A DNA stretch of 64,000 nucleotides. It comes from Kuschelorhynchus macadamiae (Eukaryota > Arthropoda > Insecta > Coleoptera > Curculionidae). The DNA lies in contig JAUTXW010005216.1 of NCBI GenBank assembly GCA_030620095.1, positions 1,008,501 to 1,072,500 of the forward strand. The letters are read 5' to 3'. The notes below the pieces were generated by a model, which searched no databases, was not told where the DNA came from, and was given only the letters and a program-made list of their open reading frames with translations. Every line of letters starts with the position of its first letter. The first letter of the stretch is position 1. The position numbers and the translations under genes are program-made. Shown here one piece after another: positions 22,678 through 34,600 of the stretch.

Positions 22678-25600
22678 TATATTTGTTTTAGGTGAACGAA
22701 CTGGTTTTGTTCAGGTTGGACCCAAGAAATGGTTTTTTCCAAGTGGATTCGCCAAAGAAGCAGAAAATTTTTATAATTTTGAACTTAGGTCAGACGATGT
22801 TTTTGTCATAACTTTTCCTAGATCAGGTAAGTAAATGTCAATTTGAATAATTTTAGAATATTTTGTCCATATTACTTTTAGTTGGGACGCATCGAAAAAT
22901 TTCCGCGGAGCTCATATCACACTACGACATATAATTACCAATCATACTATATATACACCAGGTTTTTAGCCCATGGGAGGAGCTCTTAATTTTTGTTGAC
23001 AAAAAAAGGCCGACAAGTTCATATATAAATGGCTACCCTTTTAGCTTGGGAAGGCTCATAATTTTTGTTGATGACTAAAAAAAAGATCCATAGCTATGGA
23101 GCAAAATATATCCTTCATGTATACCTCAATTATTAATACTATGTTTTTTTTTTCAAATTTGGGTGGTAATTCTGCAGAGCTGTAAGTAACTTGATGAAAA
23201 AGATACTTTTCGGTAAAGCTACTAGTTACCTAGTAACTAAATTACTTTTAAAATTGGGAAAAAAGTAACTATAATAAAGATACTATAGTATGATTATATG
23301 TAACCTCAATTGAAGCATCTGAGGACTCTTGGTTTTCAATTTCTATCAATTCATTTTCATGGTTACTAATTACTTCAAGGTCAGAATCAGTACTTGTTTT
23401 TGCAAGAGTAGGAAGAAGGCTTAAATCTGCATCAGGTTTTGTATTTTTATTTTTTTTTCTTGTCAGCCTTATCACTTTTAGGTTTACCAAAAGGATGCTT
23501 GCGTAAAATATGATTTCGAAGTTTAGTTGTCCCACCACCAGCTCTATTATATTCATACCACATAAATTACAAATATTTCTTTCTTTCTTCTGTTTTACGG
23601 CCTTGAGCTGCTAGGACTATATGGCCGCTGTGGTGGCGGTAGGATCTCCGGATGGCGAGCTCTAAACTCCCGGATTTCCTGAATCTTTCCAATACTTTTT
23701 AATCAAATATAAAGATTTTAAGGTCAAGTTTTTAGAAGTAGCTAATGTTGTTGTTTCTAGATTCTTGGCGCGTATACTAATCCATTTGCCAGATTGCTTT
23801 CCGTCCGGGGCATATTTAGAGCTGAAGCGACCTTTCCAGATAATTTGCACCCCATTCAGGTTTGGAGACGTTATCGGTGGGATGTCCAGATGGCGAGCTT
23901 TGAGCTCCAGGTCACCTCGTGTATCTTTAAATTTGTCTTTCTTTATGAACCCTTCTAATGCATCTTAACTTCTACTAGATGCCCCTTGACAGTACTACTG
24001 GTCTCACGGGATGACCTTTTCTTTCAAGCTATCCCCTTACCCCTCCCAGTTCCGCCACATAGCGGTCATTACGCTAATATTCTATGTAGAACTGCGGCAG
24101 ACGAACGGGATAGAATGCAAGAACAACTAGGCCTCACACGATTACAGCGTCTGTTCCCTTTCTAGCAGGGTCGTTAGTTTCCACTCTGAGCGTTTAAGTC
24201 TCCCGCTTCCCCCCGAAATAAAGCAGCAAACCGAACACGTGGAACCACTTATGTTATAACATAGAGGTCCGCCTTCGACGAGAAACTAACTTGTAACTTT
24301 TACTTTTGAAAGTAACTTTTGGTTCAAAAGTATCTATAATTACTTTTGAAGTAACTAGTTACTTTAAAAGTAGCAAGTTACTTTTAAAAGTAACTAGATA
24401 CTTGAAGTAACTAGTTAATTAATTTCAAAGAAGCTATTATTAAAAACAGGTTAGATTACACTTATTTGAGAAAAAAAGGGTCACAAAAAATAAATAGAAA
24501 AATTGAAAACTCCGGATTTTTTCGGATATCACTGGAAGTTTTCCAAATAATATAAACATTCATTTAACGATATCTCATTGAACACAAATATGCGTAAGTT
24601 TTTCGTATATTCTGCTCGATGTTGTATCTCTTACGGTTCGTAATAATTCTGGAGTGCGTCTTCTTATCCGGGACGAGCTATACATATACGTGTTTCCCAA
24701 AAGGTCCTTAAAATATCGCGATTTAGCCATACTTGCCTTAATCCAAAAGTTAATATTAAGGAAGATACAAGGTGAGTAAGTTAAAATTTTATTTTCGATT
24801 TTTTAAAATAATATTTTATTTGTTTGTGAGATATTAAAGCGAAAATTGGTGATAACGGATTTTTAAAGCCAGTAATATTAATACGTCTTCAATTTCGATG
24901 TAACTTGTAGAGGGAGCTACGAGCGCTACTTTTCACTCTTAAAAATGTAACTTTCTTATATGTAAAGTTATGGAACTTTGTATAGAAAAAATAGGTTCTA
25001 CTGTCTTGTCTCCCAAAAAAGCTATACTTTATAAGTCTACTTAATGATGTAGCCGTATTCATCATTTAGCATATTACAAGTTTTATCATTTTTATAAATT
25101 TTAATAAATCGTTCAGAAATAAAGCTAATATGTTTCTTTGCGACAGATGCGTTAATTCCGATTGATTGTTTGATAAAAGCTTACTTTATAAAAATGATAA
25201 AACTCGAATATCCTAAATAGTGAGTACATGGGACTGTTTCAAGTAATAAAACAGCAAATAACTCGAAAACGGTAAAATTTAGGTAGGTTTATAAGGTATA
25301 GCTTTTTTGTGAAGAAAAGATAATATTTATTCTATACAAAACTTCCTAGTTTTGTATTCAAAAAAGTTAGAACATTTTTAAATACAAAAAGGAGCGCTCC
25401 TAGCGCCTTCTACAAGTTACATCAAAATTGAAGGCGTATTATTATTACTGGCTATAAAAAGTCCGTTATCCCCAATTTTCACTTTAATATCTCAGAATCC
25501 AGGGATATTATTTTAAAAAATCGAAATTAAAATTTTAACTTGATCACCCTGTATGTTTCTTAATATTAACTTTTGTACTAAGGCAAGTATAGCTAAATCG

Positions 25601-28600
25601 CGATATTTTAATCAAATCTACGTATTGTTTAATTATTGGTAGGATCTTTTGGGACACTCTGTATTTGCTTCCGAAGTAAGGTAGTCATTCCAAAGTACCT
25701 TGACATTGAACTAGATATTTTAACCACGTTACCTTGAAATTAACTTGATACTCTTAAGTAACTACTTTAAAAGTAAATTTTACTTTTTTACTTTACTTTT
25801 TACTTTTTTTACTCTTATGTTAAAACGTTTACCTATTCGTTTTATTTTATCTGATAAGTTAGGTATGTATGGTATAAAGAGGTTTGTAATTAGTCTATTT
25901 TGGATTTGTTTGACCTGTGGATTTTCAAATTCATAAAATTATTTTTTATAAAAATTTTTACTTCAACAAAATTTTGATCTTTGCAAATTATTTTTGCTCT
26001 ATTATATATATTTTGTTACTTGTTATTCGATATATCGATAACTATCGATACATAGAAAAAAAATTTCGCCCCTAGCCTGGATCCCGAAATTTATCTGTTG
26101 GGTTTATTACCTTGTTCCCAGAGTCCAATATATTAAAATTGAAAAATGTAATTTGAGCCCAGGACTTCCACTGTCTAAATATGCGCGTTAACTATTCAAC
26201 TGGTGGAAGATTCGGGTTCAAATCGAGGACAAGAAATAGATTGTTTAAATGTTAATATACTTGTCTGAAATGCAGATAACATATTTTGAGAAATTAGTAA
26301 AAATAAATTCATGTATGGAACTATTATTTTAAAATTTCTTTATCTCTAAGAAAAAACATTAATTGTCCCGGATAAATAGGGATTTTTGAGGCAAACTATG
26401 TACTTTTAGGAACTACATGGACTCAGGAAATGGTATGGTTATTATGTAACGATTTGAATTACCAAAAAGCAGCTGAAATACCGCTGACGGAAAGATTTCC
26501 TTTCTTAGAGTAAGCTTTATTTTTTTTTATAAATTAAAAAATATTTATCAAAAACATATCATCTAATGTTATGCCTTATATTACTGTTTAGATTCAGTTG
26601 TTTTTTTCATAAAGAAACCAAGGCGGAGTTTCTGAAGGAAAACATGATGGATCCGGAAAAATACAAGTTAGTACAAGAAATAGATTATCCAGCATGGAAA
26701 TTTCTAGCCAAGTCAAAGGACCGCCGATTTATTAAAACCCATTTACCGTTTAGCCTGTTACCTCCTAATTTAACTGAAGCTGGATGTAAGGTAAATGAAG
26801 CAAAACTATTTTTAAATAAAATTTAATTTAACTTTCTCTCTGGAGCCGCACAACCTAGTCCATCAACTAGGCTATTCTTACAAAATAGGTGATATCACCT
26901 ACGAAAAGCCTCTCGGCAATGGTGGTTAACAAGGGTGGATCCAAGGGGGTGTGATTAGTTTAGTATAATCTTTAGCTTTTATTGGTTAGTTGAGTGATAG
27001 TGGATTGGTGGTTGTGAAATAATTGATTAAGACTAATTCATATTTTTTCCCAGTTAACAAGGTAAATGAGGTATGCATTTTAAGAATCTATTTATAAATC
27101 AGTAACAGGGATCTATTATACTAATCTGAATTGTGTTTAAGTTGGTAAAGTTGCCGTCCCGCAGCTATATGTGCAATTATTAAAAAACTATTTCAGAAAT
27201 TTTACATCCTTATTCTATATGTTGATTAATTTAAATCAACCAACGTAGGCGCGAGAAGCTAAAAACAGGATTATCGAACCTATTGACATGCCAAGTACAA
27301 ACCACCGGCGCGTCGTCTCACATCACCCCCCCCCCCCCTCCCAAGCAACTTCTCTGGATCCGCCCTTGTGTTAATGTTACTAATAGTTTAATGGATCACA
27401 TTATAACTAATTTGGAGGATAATATAAATGTACAGTTAATACCCAGCCCACTAAGTGATCAGGTTATATCAAGTTATTGACATTGCTGTAGAACAAAAAG
27501 AAATTTCTAATAGATTCTAACATATAAATACATATAATTTTGAGGTGGAACAATTGAAAAGCAAGTTAAGAAACTTAGACACTATTAAAAATTCAATGAA
27601 AATGCAGATGAATTTTCTGATAATTTGGAAAATATGTTTAAATCCCGTTCTCATAAAGCAAGCATAAGAACAATAAACAATACAAAATCTTCCATTACTC
27701 AAGAATTAATAAAAATCAATCGTCTCATAACAAATATTTAAATAAGAAAAGAATTCCAGCCAACTTACGCCATGCACAAATTTATAGCGAATACAATGAA
27801 TGTTGTAAAGAGGATTAGGTCAACGTCAACATTTTTTTTTAAACAATTTAATTCCTTTGACCGGAAAAGTATATGACAAAATATTAGCTATCTATTGACA
27901 AACACTCACACGAAACAAGCAAAACAAAATAGTATTGAATGAATAACCGATTTATTAAAATTGCAACAAATGTATGTGAAAAAAATAAACCGTGAACTGA
28001 AAATAGAGCCAATGCAAGAAAATTGTATGTTTGTATATGGCTGTAGAAGAAATTATAATTAACCTAAATTCAAGAAAAGCAAGTGGACATGATAATATTT
28101 TACAGTTTTACAATATCTAATTAATTTATTTTTTAAAAACGGCATTAGTCAAAAAAAAAGAATATCTATAGTTTCGCCAATATATAAGTAAAGGATGAAA
28201 TAATATTAATCCAAATAATTATAGACCGATATCTGTATTACCAGGTCTAGAAAAAGTAATGAGTAATAAATTATCAAATTATTTAGAAACTAAAAATTTA
28301 CTATTCAGTGAATAATATGGATTTCGAAAGATTAGGGATACAGAGACTGCAGTTATTGATATAGCTAGTAAACGTGAATAACCCTGTATACGATCTTAAA
28401 TAACCATATATGCTTTATCGATGCGCAGCATTTTGGTTGTGGGCTGGAGAACTACTACGAAATGGTCCTTTTTTTATTTCGTATTATATTTTAGGTTATA
28501 TACGTTGCAAGAAACCCAAAGGACGTTGCAGTATCTTTTTACCACTTAAACAGAACCATGAGAACACAAGGGTATTTTGGAGATTTTGCAAAATATTGGT

Positions 28601-31600
28601 CTTATTTCCAACACAATTTACGTATGTATTAATTCGAAAGGTCATATATGTTTTTTAATATGCTTTGTTTTAGAACCTTGGACTCCGTATTGGGAACACA
28701 TTAAAGAAGGATGGCAAATGAGGAACGAAAATAATGTTTTATTCATTTTTTACGAAAATATGAACAAGGTAGTGGTATTTAAATATTAATTTATATATAT
28801 TGGTTCGCCAAAAGTAGTTTGCACCTTTCTTCTGAAACCACCTATGTAAAATGATATTTACTAGAAAATCTTGTTAATGTTCTTATAATTTAGTGGCGTA
28901 TTTAGAATACCTTTCTGGAGGGGGGGAGGCAAGCATTTATAATTGATATTTGGCAACTAAATAAATAAGAAGATCATCTTACTTTGTGCTTTTTAACACA
29001 ACATAAGCTTAATACCAAATATGAAAATTAGCCCCACAATTACTAAAAAAAGGGTTCGTACCACGTAATGCTTTATAAAATACTTTCTTTGTTTCTAGTT
29101 CTAGGGGGAGGGGCATCTGCAACCCCTAAATACGCCATTATTACTTTTTATAGCTTATAGGTTACACCTAAATAAACCCTACTTACTTACATGTATGGAT
29201 TCTAAATCTAAATAATTTTGATTTAGCAATAGTTTTTTCCCTCGAACAGAATTTCACTATGTGGGGTCAAGTGAGGTAAACGTAAACAGGCGTAATTGTA
29301 AACGTCGTTATTTTGAATTCTAATTTGCCGCCAAGTTCGGCCCCTGTCGATTTGCGTTACTTTCAATGCTTTCTTAAGCCATTTCCGGCACGCCCTGATG
29401 CGAATCTCGACGTTTTTAGTATGTGGTAGTCATTCATAGAAGCAAGTGCAAAAAATTCTTGTTTTCAGAGTGAAAGTGTTTCAAATATTGGTTCTTAGTT
29501 GGATTTTTCGAGGTAAGTTATTATGTATTATTTTTTTCTGTATATAGAAAGATATATTTTTATTCAAATTACTTAGCAAATCCCTGTTAATTAATTTTTG
29601 CAAAAAAAATAATGTTTACTTTTACCCCATGTGATGATTTGAGAGGGTAAATGAAACGTAATTTCCCATACCAGAAGTTTCAAAATAACAAAGTATTCTG
29701 AAAAGACCTATTGTTTCAGATGCCTAGAAACTATGTAAAAAAAACCAATGAGCCTTCATATCAAACAAAAATAAAACATATAGACAAGCCGAAGAATTTT
29801 ATGGCGTCCCTGCTTCAGTAATATGCCAAAGACTCCAAAGGGCGAAAAACTGCACTTTCTGCTGGAGTTGAAGATATATTAGAGAAAATCCTTGTTAAAA
29901 GAGCCGAATACGGCTACCCTTGTGACAAGAATGAGTTTCAAAATTTAGTAAAAACATATTGAGGCTAAAGGGCTTAAAACCCCTTTTAAAGATAACAAAC
30001 CCTGCAATGACTGGTACTATGATTATTTAAAACGTCATCCTAGACTTTCTGTAAAAAAAACCAGAACACCTACAAAAATTAAGAAAAGATGCTCGTAAAC
30101 CTGATATAATATGATATAAATGATAAGTTTTTACAATAGTTTAGAAAGCATTATAAATAAAAATAATCTTGGAGATATTGAGAAAGCTTGCTTCGTTTTT
30201 AATGCAGATGAAAGCGGCTTTCCTAGCGATCCCATCCGCATTCGTGCCATTGGAAAAAAAGGAACACCCCTCTGCAGAGTTTCTGGCAGTAGTGGCAGGG
30301 AAAATACGACCGTACTGGCTTGTGTGGGCGCAGATGGTTCAGTTCTACAACCACTTGTAGTATTTAAAGATGCTGCTATGCAGGCTAGATGGACCTGCGC
30401 AAATGTATTTCCTATAAACTCAGTTAGCTACTTCCAGCAGGGGTTGGATGGAACAGCCCCAGTTTTCCCGCTGGATTACCAAGGCATTTGTTCCTCATGT
30501 TGACAAGCTTAGAACTGAAAAGCAGTTACCCGATCAGGCCGCTTTGCTAATATTCGATGGACACGCAAGCTATATGAGCGTGCGAATTTTAGAAAGCGCT
30601 TTGAAACATAACATAGTTCTGGTTAAATTACCTAGTCATCTCACGGACAAGTTACAGCCGTTAGATAATTGTGTTTTTGGACCCGTGAGAACAGCTTGGG
30701 AAAAACTACTGATCTCACATGGTGAAAAGAAAATGGGGACCGGTACTAGTCGTTTAGGTAAATCTGAGTTTTCGGAACTCCTTGGGGTTATATGGACACA
30801 AGCAATGAGACCAGAAAATATTATATATGGCTTTAAAAGCGCAGGGATATTTCCTGTCGACAAATCCAAGTTTCCAATTAAAGAATTTAGCACCGAGGAT
30901 TTAAATGCATCCACAGAAAATGTAAATAAAAATGGTGATTCTAATTTTCAAGATAATCAAGAATCAAGAAATCCAATAGTACCCAATATAACATTTAGTA
31001 TTGAAGCTCAGGACTTGGACACACCATCTGATATTGAAGCCCAAAAGATATCCCCAACATCGCCGGAGAAAGCAGAGCAAGAAAGCGACCTATCGCTAGA
31101 ACCAAGTGAACAAAATTGTGAGAGTTCAACACCTTCAGATCTAGCTCCTCCAGTTAACAATCACAATTTACCCAAAAGAACAGTATGCCAAATATATGAA
31201 GTAGAAAGGTTATTTTATGAAAAATCTGAACCGGGTGCATCCAAAAACGAAAATGTACAACCAGCAAATAATATTCGGTTAAAACAGAGAGCTTATGGTG
31301 AAGTCTTAACAACAGATGAGGTTTTAATGAGGTTAAAAGAGGCAGAAGAAAAGAGAAGATTAAAAAAAAAACAGGAAAAAAAACCGATGAGCAACATAAA
31401 GCAGGAACATCCAATAAGAGACAAAAACTAACAAAAAAAGGAAAAATAGGGGAAAATGGTGATTCTTCAAGTGATGAAGGTGAAGTAGTTTTAGACAATG
31501 CGAGCGATGGTTCTTTTGAAGAGGAAATAGATGATCACGACCTAGAAATTAACCCCTGCACCCTATCTGACTAGAAGTTTTATCTTAGCAAATTTTAAGG

Positions 31601-34600
31601 GAGGGAAACGCGGAGCTACAAAATTTCAGTATGTATGTGGCATAGAAGACATCGAAAGTTCGGATATAAAAGTTGTGGGTTTAAAATCGATTGACAGTTC
31701 TAAACAGGATTTCTCAGTAGTAGAGACTGATATCAGTTATATAAGTTTAGAACAAATAATAGGATTCCTACCAATGCTTCTAGATGAAAATAAGAGCGAG
31801 CGAATTTTTTTATCACTACGATAAAAAAATTCCTGTTATTGAACAATAAGTATTCAGGTTTATTTGCATTTATTCGATATTTTTAACTAAAGTTTTGTCT
31901 TTTGACGTAGTTTTAAGTTTTAGACTGAAAAGCAAATTTTATTTTTGGGTTTGTGTTTGTTTTATTTAACACACCTACCTATAATATTTTATGCTCGATT
32001 TTATGTTTAAGTATTTTTATTTGACAGCCAAATATTTCTTGTGCCATAAGATGTTAACCATAAGACCTCGTGTTTATTATAGATAAGTAGTAGTAGTAAG
32101 ATGGGGGGGACAAGTCCAGCAACTAGGCCTCAAAGGCCCTTTTCACTAACCCCGGCACCACCCACCTCACACCACTCCCCTACAAAGGCGACAGAGCAAC
32201 TTGCCCCAGTCGGTATTGTAGTTCTTCCTTGGAAAGGGACTCGACGCCGAAGGTATTCCAGCGTAGTCTTGTCCACTTTTCACACGTACCAACAAGATGA
32301 TAGGGATCCTCCTCCGCTGTCCCACGGTTAGGACAGCTAGGGCCGTCCGCTAGCCCCAGTTGATGCATGTGCCTGTTAAGTATACAATGTCCTGTCAAAA
32401 TGCCAATTAAGTCTCCAATCGCCTGTCTGCTCCTTGACATCAGCCAAGATGTCCTGGACTTGCATGGGTTGGGCAGCATTTCCTTTGCCTGTCTGCAATG
32501 GTTTAGACTTGACCAATTCTCCTTTGTTTTACCCCAGGCCCATTTATTTAGGGCTTGGGAACATTGTTGTTTGCCTATACCCAGGCAAGGTTCTGGGCCC
32601 GAGAAATGAAGGTTCGATCCATTTCTGGCAAACTCATCCGCTTTCTCGTTGCCCTCGACTCCACTATGCCCAGGGACCCATTTTAGTATTACTACCTTTG
32701 TCCTTGCTAGCTCACTTAGCCCATCTTTGCATTCCTGGACAAGAGCTGAGCTCATCCTGGGCTTGCTGATGGCTTTGAGAGCCGCTTGACTGTCTGAGTG
32801 AATGCGGATTTCACTCTCCGCTCCCATCCTGACTTCATCCTTTATTGCAACTTGCAATATAGCATAGACCTCAGCCTGAAAAACAGTAGTGTGTCTTCCC
32901 AGCGGAAAGGCCTCTCCGACACCTCGGTTTATTATAGATAATAAAGGCGTTTAATATAGTATAAGGTATTTTTCTTTAGATATATTGGGGTAAATCTAAA
33001 CATGCCTTATCATAATGCAAGATTTCGCACAAAACTTGGAAGGCAATCTGTACATTTCCCATTCAAAACTGCAATAAAAAGTAGCGTTTATTTGTGGATG
33101 GTTTACATTTACCCCCATCGAATGGGGAAAATGTCAAAATGACCTACTTTTTTTAGTGTTTAAATATAAATGTTAAAAAGCTCTCTAGGTCCAATTTTTT
33201 TGTCTTAGCATGATTCTAACATATATTAGTCACACCCTGCCAATGTGTGTTTGTTCATTTGTATATAAATCGCAGAAAAAATTATGTTTGGGAAAATCTA
33301 AACAAATTTGCTAAAACCGTTTACAATTGCCCCACTTGACCCTACATATAAGACTATCTATATATGCATATAATTATTTGCTAATAACTTTATACAAATT
33401 TCATCAAATGTAATTTATTTAATATTTTGATTTTTAATCTATCTATTGATAATATTATTATTATTACACTAGTCGAAAAATACGAAAAAAAGGTGCGCTG
33501 ATGTTATAATGGCGGTACGGGGAGTTTAAAGCATCCTGATTATGAATACAACAATCAAAATTGTCCACCAAGTCTAGATTTTGAGTTATAAAATGCATTA
33601 ATTATTTTTATCTTATTCCAAAGTGTTTTTTTATCTATAATTTCAAACCAAGAAAAAAAACGGCAAATTTCTTTTACCCGGAACTTCCCTCGTTATGAAT
33701 ATTTTCTTTTATTAGGAATAGTGAAGTGTGGCCCAATTTAGTTTAGTACAGAGTCATTTGATAACACACATATACTACCTTTTTAAACATTTTTCATCAT
33801 GTTGTTCCTACCAACATTTTACCAGTCTTTACCTATGCCATACTTGATTTTTGGGCATAATTTAAAACAAAGTGAATAAGTATATTTTAGATGACACACA
33901 TCAGGAAATTGAATAATTATGTTTTTAAGTAATAATTTTTTACCGTTTCTCTAGGCCGTTTCGACATATTCGACTTTTATTTTAAAATAATGCCGCGAGA
34001 GGCACACGGACCGACGGAATTGGTAAACATATATTTGGGACGATGAACTCTGAAAATATGTAAAACCTGAGAGGGTGATTTTTTCCACAATTATAAATAT
34101 TTTATTTGGCCGCCATTTTGTTCCGTCAACTTGAACTAGTACCACAGTTTTACCCGTTCTTCTCTATACCACAATTAGGTATGGCACACAATTTGATTTT
34201 TTTTTCAAATATTTCATTAAGCCGACATTTTCTTCCGCCAGCTTGGAATCGTATCAACATTTTACCAATTGACTCCTATATAATAGTTGATATTTGCGCA
34301 AAAATTTAGATAAATTGAATAAGTAGTTTTTTAGTAATATTTTTTTTTAACATTATTAGCCATTAGCCATATTGGATTTTTACCAAAATGTTACCATATG
34401 ACCCTCAATTTTTGACCAAAATTTGAAGTCAGTCAGATAAGTAGTTTTTTAGCTATGCCGCGAACAGACAGAAAGACCTACCGACGGAATTGAGAAAACA
34501 TGAAACGTGAAGATTTGAAAAAATCTTGGAGGGTAATTTTTTGCATGGTTACAATGCTTCCCTTTACGAGGGAAGTCAAAATCAAGATATTCTAAGGATA

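Larger units (their letters stand above)
23170..25815 (-). mobile_element. BED-finger hAT remnant with AGTAACT subterminal repeats
   Basis: Dense copies of AAGTAACT/AGTTACTT occur at 23180-23280, 24290-24420 and 25690-25810, the arrangement of subterminal transposase-binding repeats. Between the first two blocks lie a BED zinc-finger coding fragment and a GC-richer stretch (23980-24260). That stretch also occurs, inverted, at 56985-57140. The foldback at 24683-25661 appears to be inserted before the last block. Exact ends and target duplication could not be found, so limits are approximate. Confidence 0.5.
29260..33346 (+). mobile_element. pogo/Tigger-like transposon with nested LINE
   Basis: The left end TGTGGGGTCAAGTGAGG and the right end, inward, TGTAGGGTCAAGTGGGG are each flanked by TA (29258-29259 and 33347-33348). 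About 30 bp of inverted repeat is visible (AAACGTAAAC/AATTGTAAACG inside). The interior carries a pogo-type DDE gene (29720-31824) and a minus-strand LINE inserted in its 3' region (32087-32926). The element lies in sense orientation in sulfotransferase intron 6. Confidence 0.88.

Noticed and set aside
32101..32769. Overlapping plus-strand open frames of 76-111 codons
   Set aside because: They are antisense shadows of the minus-strand LINE RNase H domain, whose motifs are unmistakable.
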